Shown in pieces: positions 35,933 to 44,212 of a DNA stretch of 64,000 nucleotides. Positions within the stretch are counted from its first letter, which is position 1. Every line of letters starts with the position of its first letter. A model generated the notes under the pieces. The model did no database searches. It saw nothing but the letters and a program-made list of their open reading frames with translations, and was not told where the DNA came from. The stretch comes from Clostridiales bacterium (lineage in GTDB: Bacteria > Bacillota > Clostridia > Oscillospirales > Acutalibacteraceae), in contig JAAWNT010000001.1 of assembly GCA_022799115.1 (NCBI GenBank), positions 62,001 to 126,000 of the forward strand. Direction: 5' to 3'. The position numbers and the translations under genes were made by a program.

Positions 35933-37399
35933 TTACCCCTGCGGACCAACCAGATATTCGGTGGCGATCGCCCGGTAAGTGGATTTATGAATCGGATCCA
36001 CTTTCACTTTTACCCCATTTTTATAATAGATACGCTCCCCTGCGGCCTTGATGCCGGAATTGCCGGAGCGCTTCTTTTTCTTTTCGCCTGGGGCCAGCGA
36101 GGAATCTACGGTATACACATCTTCCGGCTGCGGGATGGTGCCGGTTGAGCGGCTGGTTACCTCAATGGTGTCCCACTCCTCCGGCTGGTAGCCGTAAAAC
36201 TCCACGTGCAGCACCACGCCGTCCATCCAAGCGGCGATATATATCGGATAGCTGGAGCTGTTTCGGAATTTGAAATCCAGGTTGGGATAATCCACCGTGG
36301 CGTCCTGGCCGATGGGCACATAGGAAGACGGCTTGGCATGGTTGTAGCGCTCGGTGATATCCATATCCGCCCGCATCGCCGCTCCATAAATGGTGGTGGA
36401 TACCTGACAGATGCCGCCGCCGTATTGCAGTTCCGAGGAACCATTGACCAGCGCGCCGGCCTTTTTGTATCCGTTGACCGGGGTGGTGGTATCTCCAGTT
36501 GTGCGATTAAAGGAAAACACATCGTTGGGTTGGAGCACCGTACCATTGGCTGCGGCCAGGGCCAACCGCATATTGCTGTTGCCGTCTGCGGTATTGGTGG
36601 AAGTGGTCGTATAGGATGAGAGCTTTACTGTACGCCGCTTTAATTGCTCTACTGTTACCTGCGGCTCCACTTCCTGCACCGGAACTTCAAAGCTTCCCAC
36701 CTTTTTGTCGGAGGAAAGCAGCTCCTTCAATTTTGACATCAGCGCATCGGTATCAACTACAGTTCCCTTGTTTCCCTCTGCGTAAGTAAACTTTTCAGCG
36801 GAAAGAGGATTGAAGGAAACCACCTTGGCATCCTGAGCCGGAGTGGAGGATTTTTCGTCAATTTTCTCAATAAAGGCGGTAAGCGTTTCGTCCTTAATCA
36901 CCGCCTGCGACTTCAGGGAAAATTCTTTCGGATTCTCCTTCAGCTGCTGTATCTGCGCATAGCGCTCCTCCCGCTCTCCGGTCCGGCATAGCTGATAGGC
37001 CTGCTCCAGAATCTCGTCGGTATTATACGAATAAGTAAAGTCGTCCTGCGTCAGTACAAACTGCTGGCCCTGCGCGGTGACCTTAATATCAATTTCCTCT
37101 CGCAGCTCCCGCTCCTTATCCTGAAGCAGCCGCTTGGCCTCTTCCTTGGTTTTACCGCCCAGATCCACCCCTTCCACAAATATTCCATCATAGAAGGTGG
37201 TGTTGGCCAACGCCTGGTCCACTTCCTGGTTATAAATCTTTTCCTGCTCTTTGGCCTGATAAATCAGAAAACCTGCAATACATCCTCCGCCAATCAGCAA
37301 AACGGAAAAGAACACCGAAATCATGATAATCCATTTCTTTTTCTTATTGGTCTGACCGGAAACCGGAGATTTTTGGGTGTCATATTGGTTCAATTTCAT
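35933..37399 (-). CDS. VanW family protein
   Basis: 488 residues. A short cytosolic start with KKKKWIIMISVFF, one membrane helix (about 23-45), a long extracytoplasmic region containing a peptidoglycan-binding-type domain (LGGKTKEEAKRLL to FTYSYNTDEILEQAY), and the VanW domain with FSFNRTTGDTT, LQYGGGICQVSTTIYGAAM and YPNLDFKFRNSSSYPIYI. VanW is named from a vancomycin cluster but its role is unknown; no other van genes are adjacent. The ATG at 37399 has AAGGAG only 2 bases upstream, unusually close, so the start is less certain than for its neighbours. Confidence 0.9.
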   Translation of the reverse strand: MKLNQYDTQKSPVSGQTNKKKKWIIMISVFFSVLLIGGGCIAGFLIYQAKEQEKIYNQEVDQALANTTFYDGIFVEGVDLGGKTKEEAKRLLQDKERELREEIDIKVTAQGQQFVLTQDDFTYSYNTDEILEQAYQLCRTGEREERYAQIQQLKENPKEFSLKSQAVIKDETLTAFIEKIDEKSSTPAQDAKVVSFNPLSAEKFTYAEGNKGTVVDTDALMSKLKELLSSDKKVGSFEVPVQEVEPQVTVEQLKRRTVKLSSYTTTSTNTADGNSNMRLALAAANGTVLQPNDVFSFNRTTGDTTTPVNGYKKAGALVNGSSELQYGGGICQVSTTIYGAAMRADMDITERYNHAKPSSYVPIGQDATVDYPNLDFKFRNSSSYPIYIAAWMDGVVLHVEFYGYQPEEWDTIEVTSRSTGTIPQPEDVYTVDSSLAPGEKKKKRSGNSGIKAAGERIYYKNGVKVKVDPIHKSTYRAIATEYLVGPQG

Positions 37400-37629
37400 A
37401 ACTCCTTTCTGGCTGTTTTGTATCCAAACTGTGAAAAGCAATCCACTTATCTACCTTCCCATTCTACCCCACAGAATGTCTTCTGTAAAGTTACATCTTG
37501 TTTACGAAATACTGACAAAATTGTTTACAGATATTTTTAAAAAGGAATCAAACCCGTCATCTGCCGGGTTGTATGCGGAATCGTTGATTGGAATTTTCGC
37601 GTATTTTGTCCAATTCTGTCTATAGGATA

Positions 37630-37658
37630 TTGATCCAAAATGGAATGGATGGTATAAT
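37630..37658 (+). promoter_or_regulatory. Promoter of the ABC exporter operon
   Basis: TTGATC (37630-37635), 17-base spacer, TATAAT (37653-37658). Confidence 0.65.
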
Positions 37659-37712
37659 TCAATAATAATATAGATGAAATTTAACCCGAATCCACACAAA
37701 GGAGGACGCGGC

Positions 37713-38615
37713 GTGCCTGTTATTGAGATCACCAACCTTACCAAGTTTTTTGGCAAACGGCCAGCGTTGATGGAAGCCAGTCTGAGCGTTGAGGAAGGGG
37801 AATTTTTTGGATTCGTCGGTCCCAACGGTTCCGGCAAGTCCACCACCATCCGTATCTTGATGAACTATCTCAAACCCAGCAGCGGCAGCGCCAAGATCTT
37901 TGGAATGGACGTGGTGCGGGACAGCGCCAAAATCCGGCAGCACGTGGGGTATGTCCCCAGCGAGCTGGATTACTGCGAGGATATGACGGCGGGCGCCCTG
38001 ATCCGGTATGCGGCCGATCTTCGCCACTGCAAAGATCGGGAAAAAATCGGAAAATTGTGCGATCTGTTCGAACTGGACACCTCCCGGCTGATTTCCAAGA
38101 TGTCTTTGGGAAACCGCAAAAAAATCGCGCTGGTGAACGCTTTGTTCCATTCCCCCCGGATGCTGTTGCTGGATGAAGCCAGCACCGGATTGGACTCCCT
38201 GGTGAAAAAGCGGTTTAAAGACTATTTGCTCGATTTAAATCAAAACGGCGTAACAATCTTTTACAGCAGCCACGACATGGCTGAAATCCAGGAGCTGTGC
38301 GACCGCACCGCCATTATTCGGGGCGGCTCCATTCTGGAAGTCTCAGAAATCAGCGCACTGGCCTCCTCGGATTCCCGCAGGATCAGCGTAAAAACCAACG
38401 ACGATCTGACCGCTTTGTTTGCGCTGCTGCGCATCCGGGAAAGCATCAATATCGGCGGCTATGTCTGTTTTGCCTATCATGGCAACATGGACGACCTTAT
38501 CAAAGGACTGGCCTATTTCCGGGTGGAGGACATTCAGATTGGTCTGCCGTCTTTAGAGGATACCATTATCCGGTTCTACGAAAAAAAATTGGAGGGGGAG
38601 GAGGAATTCTATTGA
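37713..38615 (+). CDS. ABC transporter ATP-binding protein
   Basis: 300-residue ATPase of an ABC-2 type exporter. Walker A GPNGSGKST, Q-loop region VGYVPSELDYCEDMTAG, signature MSLGNRKKIAL (a variant in which LSGGQ reads MSLGN), Walker B LLLDEASTGLD and H-loop SSHDM. Start GTG at 37713 with AAAGGAGG 7 bases upstream. The permease gene begins inside its stop codon. Function of the cargo is unknown; the next gene makes glycolipid-type products. Confidence 0.92.
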   Translation: MPVIEITNLTKFFGKRPALMEASLSVEEGEFFGFVGPNGSGKSTTIRILMNYLKPSSGSAKIFGMDVVRDSAKIRQHVGYVPSELDYCEDMTAGALIRYAADLRHCKDREKIGKLCDLFELDTSRLISKMSLGNRKKIALVNALFHSPRMLLLDEASTGLDSLVKKRFKDYLLDLNQNGVTIFYSSHDMAEIQELCDRTAIIRGGSILEVSEISALASSDSRRISVKTNDDLTALFALLRIRESINIGGYVCFAYHGNMDDLIKGLAYFRVEDIQIGLPSLEDTIIRFYEKKLEGEEEFY

Positions 38616-39439
38616 CAAGATTGTGGGAAGGGGCCTTTACCCGCCATTGCCTAAAAAAAGGGATTGCCGGCATGATGATCTGTTTTATTCTGTCCGGCGG
38701 GTTGTTGCTGCTGACGTTATTTTTCTATCCCAATGTGGCCCAAAGCGGCCTGAAGGAAGCCATGCAGGAAATGATGCAGGCGTTTCCCGCTGAAATGCTC
38801 CAGCGGTTTGGGCTGAATAACATTCCGGATTTTTCCGATTACCACCATTATTTGGCCGCCGCCATGCAGATACAACTGTTGATCGGCTGCATGTTCGCCT
38901 CCTATCTGGGAGCCAGTTCTCTGATCCGCTTTGAGAGCGATCACTCTATGATTTTTTTGTATTCCCATCCCATCAGCCGGTTCTCCATCGTATACAATAA
39001 GCTGATTTGTCAGCTTTGTCTGATGACACTGTATAATATCGGTATTTTTCTCATAGTCTATCTGATGAGCGCCGCCTTTGTCGCGGAAACCGGCCTGTTT
39101 CTGCTGTTGGTTCTCCGGGTGTTCTTTGCCTTTTGGCTAGTTCATCTGCTGTATCTCTGCGCGGGCTTTTTCTTCTCCAGCTGTCTGAGTCATTCCTCCC
39201 AATGTTCTTCCATCGCTTTCCTATTATTTCTTTTCAGCCTGCTCTTCGGCTTATTAAGCGGATTGGTTCCTGGATTCGGATTTCTCCGCTTTTTATCCCC
39301 GTACTTCTATTTCCAGGTATATCCGCTGCTAATGGGAGATCCTATGGCTCTTTCTTATATTCTCGTTTGCCTGCTTGTCTCTCTGGGAAGCGTGGCCGCC
39401 TGCGCCTTCCGCTATCAGCGAAAGGATTTCTACCTTTGA
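38612..39439 (+). CDS. ABC-2 type transporter permease
   Basis: 275 residues with about six hydrophobic segments and HSMIFLYSHPISRFSIVYNK, the cytosolic loop motif common in ABC-2 permeases. The start is TTG overlapping the ATPase stop (TTGA), with GGAGG about 8 bases upstream; the reading frame is open further upstream but that part overlaps the ATPase gene. Forms an exporter with the ATPase. Confidence 0.85.
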   Translation: MTRLWEGAFTRHCLKKGIAGMMICFILSGGLLLLTLFFYPNVAQSGLKEAMQEMMQAFPAEMLQRFGLNNIPDFSDYHHYLAAAMQIQLLIGCMFASYLGASSLIRFESDHSMIFLYSHPISRFSIVYNKLICQLCLMTLYNIGIFLIVYLMSAAFVAETGLFLLLVLRVFFAFWLVHLLYLCAGFFFSSCLSHSSQCSSIAFLLFLFSLLFGLLSGLVPGFGFLRFLSPYFYFQVYPLLMGDPMALSYILVCLLVSLGSVAACAFRYQRKDFYL

Positions 39440-39467
39440 TCTCATTCATGTATCATGGGGGGTTTTT

Positions 39468-40691
39468 ATGAAGATTCTCATATTATCCGCATCCACCGGC
39501 GGTGGACATATGCGCGCCTCATCCGCTTTAAAAGCTTACATCCAGGAGCAGTCGCCCGACGCTCAGGTAGATATTGTGGATACCTTTGAATTTATCAGCC
39601 CGCTGCTAAACAAAACGGTGTCCGACGGGTATTTATATCTGGCCACCAAAACGCCCAAAATGTACGGCAGCCTGTATAAATCCACCAACAAGGACCGGGG
39701 GCTTGGTTCCCTTCTGGTGGGCTTTAATCATTTGTTCAGTAAAATGCTGTTGCCTCTTTTGGAGGAATTTTCCCCGGATATCATCATCTGCACTCACGCT
39801 TTTCCCACCGAGATGGTATCCAATTTGAAAGAGCTGAACATGGTAAACATCCCGTTGATGTGTATCATGACCGATTATGCGCCTCATAAGACCTGGATTA
39901 ACAGCCGGGTGGACAGCTATATTGTGGCTAACGAGGGCATGATTGAACCCATGGTGGAAATGGGCGCGCACAGAGAATTGATTCATCCTTTTGGCATCCC
40001 CATCCACAACGCCTTTTTTACGCAAAAAGACCGGTTGGCAATTCTCAAGGAGATGAACCTCAATCCGGATATTCCCACCATATTAATCATGGCGGGCAGT
40101 TTTGGCGTTACCAACATCCTGAAAATCTACAACAGCATTGTAACGATTGAGGAGGATTTTCAGGTGGTTGTGATTACCGGCCGCAATCAAAAGCTTTACG
40201 AGGCGTTTAACCGCGTTCTGGTCAAGAGCCGCCGCACCAAACCGGAGCACAGGCTTCGTCTGAAAAGAGCCCGGCTTCATTCCAAGGACTCCTCCCACAG
40301 AAAGCAGATCAAAGTAAAAGTAAAGCCTCACAAACCTACCCGACTGATCTACTTTACCAACGAGGTGGACAAGTATATGCAGATCTCCGATCTGATAATC
40401 ACAAAACCGGGCGGGTTGACCGTTTCCGAGGCGTTGGCCTGTAATTTGCCCATGGCAATTTTCGACGCTATTCCCGGTCAGGAGGAGGAAAACGCCGATT
40501 TCCTGATCGACAACAACATGGCAGTCAAAATTGAAAAGGGTTCCACCTGCGCCCGGACAATCCGCAGTCTGCTTTCCGACCGGGAACGCCTGGAACGCAT
40601 GAAGCAAAGCTGCCAGACCTTTGACAAATCCAATTCCAGCAAAAACATCTATGAACAAATTCTCACATTAACCGGCAGACAGGGGACGTAA
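39468..40691 (+). CDS. MGDG-synthase-like glycolipid glycosyltransferase
   Basis: 407-residue GT28/MGDG synthase family enzyme, like UgtP, that would transfer a hexose to diacylglycerol. The N-terminal SASTGGGHMRASSAL is the glycine-rich membrane-binding loop, VDTFEFISPL and ICTHAFPTEMVS follow, and the C-terminal nucleotide-sugar domain has MAGSFGVTNIL and ITKPGGLTVSEALACNLPMAI. Between the domains, residues about 252-289 form an insertion very rich in Lys, Arg and His. The ATG has GGGGGGT 7 bases upstream. Glycolipids made here may be anchors for teichoic-type polymers. Confidence 0.9.
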   Translation: MKILILSASTGGGHMRASSALKAYIQEQSPDAQVDIVDTFEFISPLLNKTVSDGYLYLATKTPKMYGSLYKSTNKDRGLGSLLVGFNHLFSKMLLPLLEEFSPDIIICTHAFPTEMVSNLKELNMVNIPLMCIMTDYAPHKTWINSRVDSYIVANEGMIEPMVEMGAHRELIHPFGIPIHNAFFTQKDRLAILKEMNLNPDIPTILIMAGSFGVTNILKIYNSIVTIEEDFQVVVITGRNQKLYEAFNRVLVKSRRTKPEHRLRLKRARLHSKDSSHRKQIKVKVKPHKPTRLIYFTNEVDKYMQISDLIITKPGGLTVSEALACNLPMAIFDAIPGQEEENADFLIDNNMAVKIEKGSTCARTIRSLLSDRERLERMKQSCQTFDKSNSSKNIYEQILTLTGRQGT

Positions 40692-40729
40692 ACGGCGCCC
40701 ACCGGCAAGCTTTGGGAATTCAAGCAAAC

Positions 40730-40772
40730 AAAATGCGTGCGCAGCTGTGACAGGTTGCGCACGTTTTGGTTT
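40730..40772 (+). terminator. Terminator after the glycolipid synthase gene
   Basis: CGTGCGCA/TGCGCACG stem flanked by AAAA and TTTT, with a further T-rich run. Confidence 0.75.
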
Positions 40773-40931
40773 TTAGACATTCCAAAGGCTTTTCAAACCG
40801 TGTGTGATATGATACAATACATACAATTTTCAGGGAGAAAAAGGAGTGTCTCTCACTTCATAGAATCGCCTGATTTTGGTTTTGGACCTCAGTTCCAGCA
40901 AACAACATTCCAAACGAAAAGGGGAATCGCT

Positions 40932-41417
40932 TTGAAACCTTGGTCCCACTGGGCGCGGGTTCTGCTCACCGCAGGCGCCGGCCTTTTTATTGTATTGATC
41001 TTTTTAAATTCTTCCTTGCCCGCCGCCCAGTCCAGCACAGTCAGCGGAGGGGTTGTGGAGGAAATCAACGCACTGCTCAAGGAGGCTGATCTCTCTTGGG
41101 AGGTCACCGATCACATGGTTCGCAAAACCGCCCATTTCCTGGAGTTTATGGGGCTTGGAATCCTGGTGTTTCTGGCCATCCGTTCCTACACTCCCCATCC
41201 GGCCTGTCATTTGTTCACCGGGCTGTTTGTCGGCCTAATGGTCCCTGTATCCGACGAATCCATTCAGCTGTTTGTGGAAGGGCGAAGCGGACAGGTGAGC
41301 GACGTAGTACTGGATTTCACAGGATTTGTCACCGGAACCCTTCTGTTTTTCCTTCTCTTTTTTCTTTTCACCCGGAAAAAACGCTGTGCTTTTAGCTGGA
41401 AGCCCCCGGCTTCCTAG
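40932..41417 (+). CDS. VanZ family membrane protein
   Basis: 161 residues with four or so membrane helices. Family signature: VRKTAHFLEFMGLG and DESIQLFVEGRSGQVSDVVLD. VanZ proteins reduce teicoplanin sensitivity in some enterococci but the wide family has unknown function. The TTG start at 40932 follows AGGGG by 8 bases; upstream in-frame codons are not protein-like. Confidence 0.88.
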   Translation: MKPWSHWARVLLTAGAGLFIVLIFLNSSLPAAQSSTVSGGVVEEINALLKEADLSWEVTDHMVRKTAHFLEFMGLGILVFLAIRSYTPHPACHLFTGLFVGLMVPVSDESIQLFVEGRSGQVSDVVLDFTGFVTGTLLFFLLFFLFTRKKRCAFSWKPPAS

Positions 41418-41625
41418 CGATATGGGGAGCCTGCAAGCGTCTGCAAAGATGTAAAACGTCTGATTGCTCTCTTCTAGGTCTGTTAAATAACTTCATGTCT
41501 TTGCCGGATCCAGAGGCTCAGCGCTTCATTGGACAGAACAGGCAAGCGGTGGATCTGTGAAACGGAATCGCTAGTGTTTTCCAACCGGTTGGGCACAGCA
41601 TATTTGGATAATCCTGAAAAAGTGG

Positions 41626-41656
41626 ACCGCGGAAATTCCCGCGGTTTTTTGTTTTG
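41626..41656 (+). terminator. Hairpin terminator downstream of VanZ
   Basis: ACCGCGG/CCGCGGT stem followed by TTTTTTGTTTT. Lies between convergent vanZ-like and AGCS genes. Confidence 0.75.
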
Positions 41657-41684
41657 GGATGGACATGATTTCTCCGTTGGGAAT

Positions 41685-43148
41685 TTATTGCGGGCTGCGC
41701 CGGCCTGTAACTCGGATTCCCTTTTTCTTTTTTATCCCTGCTTTGCTGTGCATCACAAGGGCTTTCCTGCTTTTCATGCGGGAAATATAATCCTTGGTGG
41801 CCGACACCACCTCCGAGGATAACAGCAACAACGCAATAAGGTTGGGTATGGCCATCAGGCCGTTGAAGGTATCGGAGATGCTCCACACCAAGCGCAGGTC
41901 TATAACGCACCCAAATGCCACCATCACCACATATACCGCTTTATACACAGGGATTGGCTTGCTGCCGCCCGCCAGGTATTCCACCGACCGCTCCCCGTAA
42001 AAGGACCACCCCACAATAGTGGCAAACGCGAACAGCACAATTGAGACGGCTACAAACAGGGAACCAAACCGCCCAAACACAGTGGCAAACGCCGCAGTGC
42101 TGAGGGCCACCCCCTCTTTCCCGCTCTCCAGCGCACCGGAAGTCAGGATACACAGCGCCGTCATGGTACACATAACGATGGTATCCAGGAACACCTGGAA
42201 GATCCCCCACATCCCCTGTACCACCGGTTCCTTGGTATCGGAGGCCGAATGGACAATGGGGGTGCTGCCAAGCCCCGCCTCATTGGAAAACACCCCGCGG
42301 GCTACTCCGTATTTCACCGCAGCCGCCATAACGCAGCCCCCGGCGCCTCCCGCCGCCGACTGCAACGAAAAGGCCTCGCCCACGATCTGCCTGAGAACGT
42401 TGGGAATCAAATCGGCGTGGGCCACAATGACTACAATTGCCCCAGTCATATAAAACAGCGCCATGAAAGGAACCACCTTTTCAGTCACCTTGGCAATTCG
42501 CTGGATCCCTCCAAAAATGATACAACCCACCAGCACCGCCGCAATCATCCCTGTAATCTTGGGAGATACGCCGAATCCCTCCTCCAGCGCGCCCGCGATG
42601 GAATTGGCCTGGGTCATATTCCCCATTCCGAAAGAAGCCAGGATGCAGGCGATGCAAAAGGCCACCGACAGCCATTTCTTGTGCAGTCCTTTTTCAATAT
42701 AATACATAGGGCCGCCGGTCCATTCTCCCCGCTTGTTTTTGCAGCGGTATCGGATACCCAACACATTTTCTGCAAACACCGTCATCATTCCGAAAAAGGA
42801 GGCCGCCCACATCCAAAAGATGGCTCCGGGCCCTCCCAGCGTGATGGCGGTGGCCACTCCCACAATATTGCCCGTGCCGATGGCTCCGGCCAACGCGGTG
42901 GTCATGGCCTGGAACGGGGATATGGCGTTTGAATCCCGATTCTGTTTGGGGGATCGACGAAAAAAGGCGCCCACTGTATGTTTTAACCACAGCCGAATTC
43001 TGACTACTTGAAAAAATTTTAAACGCAGGGTAAACTGGATCCCCACAAACAGCAGGAAGCAAAGCATCACAGGGCCCCACACGACGCTGTTAATGACTTC
43101 GTTTCCCTGTTCCACCCAGAAGAGTATCTGCTCCAAAAAAATCATCAC
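41685..43148 (-). CDS. AGCS family amino acid:cation symporter, second
   Basis: 487 residues, eleven or so membrane helices. Motifs are AGAIGTGNIVGVATAITLGG, MYYIEKGL and GVARGVFSNEAGLGSTPIVHS, the alanine/glycine symporter hallmarks. It differs clearly from the first AGCS (30113-31552), so it is an older paralogue rather than a recent copy. Divergent from the DUF4253 gene, with about 85 bases between them. The C-terminus is a basic cytosolic tail. Confidence 0.92.
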   Translation of the reverse strand: MMIFLEQILFWVEQGNEVINSVVWGPVMLCFLLFVGIQFTLRLKFFQVVRIRLWLKHTVGAFFRRSPKQNRDSNAISPFQAMTTALAGAIGTGNIVGVATAITLGGPGAIFWMWAASFFGMMTVFAENVLGIRYRCKNKRGEWTGGPMYYIEKGLHKKWLSVAFCIACILASFGMGNMTQANSIAGALEEGFGVSPKITGMIAAVLVGCIIFGGIQRIAKVTEKVVPFMALFYMTGAIVVIVAHADLIPNVLRQIVGEAFSLQSAAGGAGGCVMAAAVKYGVARGVFSNEAGLGSTPIVHSASDTKEPVVQGMWGIFQVFLDTIVMCTMTALCILTSGALESGKEGVALSTAAFATVFGRFGSLFVAVSIVLFAFATIVGWSFYGERSVEYLAGGSKPIPVYKAVYVVMVAFGCVIDLRLVWSISDTFNGLMAIPNLIALLLLSSEVVSATKDYISRMKSRKALVMHSKAGIKKKKGIRVTGRRSPQ

Positions 43149-43234
43149 CTTTTTATTCTTTTAAAGAAATATTTGATCCGGTGCATCATGCTATAATAAA
43201 TAATAATAAAAAGCGAAAGGGTCGGTGAAAAATC

Positions 43235-43993
43235 TTGGATATCTTTGAACTGGAGCGGGACGACTTTGTTTGTATGGATGAGACCAGAAAAAATCTTCCC
43301 GCAGTGTCCCGTTTGGCGCCCTATGAGGTGCTTTGGGAGGGAACCGACGCCCAGGAGGCTTTCCGGCAATATCTCGCTTATCGAGAAATCGGCGACCGGG
43401 AGGGGTATACCCCCGTGTTTCTGGCTGACGACTGGGATTGTCTGCTGAGGGAATCCATCTTTTTTGCTCATGAGGAGAAAAGCTTCTCCCCACAGAAAAG
43501 GCAAACCGCAATCGAGGCCGCCGAACGTTACAAGATCGAACACTTTTATTCCCACTCTTTTGCCCGCCTCTCTTTGGCATGGCGGCGCATTCGCAAGGAG
43601 CATAAATGCCGTCTGTACCAAAGCAACCGGCTTACCTCCGGTTTTGGTCCCTGCTCTTTTGTGCTGGTGAAGGTGGCCACGGATCACGCGTGGGAGCTGC
43701 CGGCCTATCTGCCTTTCTGCCGCAATTACGGCGCGCCCAGCCTGGAACAACTCATTGCCATTTTAGAGGCCTGGAAAAAAAATTACGGGGCACAGCTGTT
43801 GTGCATTCACTTTGATATGATTCAGATGATCTTTGACCGGGAAGGGATGGATGATGAAAAATACCATAATTTTGCCCGGGAGATCTTCTGTGTGCAGCCG
43901 GATCTGGTAGCCGATTATTATCTGAACTTTGATAATCTGGTCTATAATCTGAAACATGGAGAACAGCCGGTATTTCTATTTTATTGGGTTTGA
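43235..43993 (+). CDS. DUF4253 domain protein
   Basis: 252 residues. The second half matches DUF4253: TDHAWELPAYLPFCRNYGAP, EQLIAILEAWKKNYGAQLL and REIFCVQPDLVADYY, ending FLFYWV. The first half has no recognised domain. Cytosolic, with several Trp and Cys residues. The DUF4253 role is unknown; it occurs with polymorphic-toxin-type immunity proteins in some genomes. Start TTG with GGTG 7 bases upstream. Confidence 0.8.
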   Translation: MDIFELERDDFVCMDETRKNLPAVSRLAPYEVLWEGTDAQEAFRQYLAYREIGDREGYTPVFLADDWDCLLRESIFFAHEEKSFSPQKRQTAIEAAERYKIEHFYSHSFARLSLAWRRIRKEHKCRLYQSNRLTSGFGPCSFVLVKVATDHAWELPAYLPFCRNYGAPSLEQLIAILEAWKKNYGAQLLCIHFDMIQMIFDREGMDDEKYHNFAREIFCVQPDLVADYYLNFDNLVYNLKHGEQPVFLFYWV

Positions 43994-44008
43994 TCGGATG
44001 GCCGCTTG

Positions 44009-44040
44009 CCTGGAAGAAGTTTTCTTCCAGGTTATTTTTT
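44009..44040 (+). terminator. Terminator after the DUF4253 gene
   Basis: CCTGGAAGA/TCTTCCAGG stem followed by TTATTTTTT. Confidence 0.85.
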
Positions 44041-44152
44041 GCCTTGATTTTTTGAAAAAGGAGCATAGCGGCTTTGATCGGAACGGCGTTGAGTTGCCTC
44101 CGTCCGAAATACGCTTGGATCCACTCTTTTTACTTCTATTCGGGAAATGGAC

Positions 44153-44194
44153 AAAAAATGCGCCTCGGAATCCAATTCCGGGGCGCATTTTTTG
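44153..44194. terminator. Terminator after the heterodimeric ABC exporter
   Basis: AAAAAATGCGCC/GGCGCATTTTTT outer stem with inner CGGAA/TTCCG. Works in both directions; it serves the exporter on the minus strand. Confidence 0.85.
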
Positions 44195-44212
44195 TTTTGG
44201 ATTTTTTTCATC

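Noticed and set aside
35933-41417. Vancomycin resistance cluster
   Set aside because: VanW and VanZ family proteins are present but vanH, vanA/B-type ligase, vanX and vanRS are not; these families are widespread in Bacillota without resistance.
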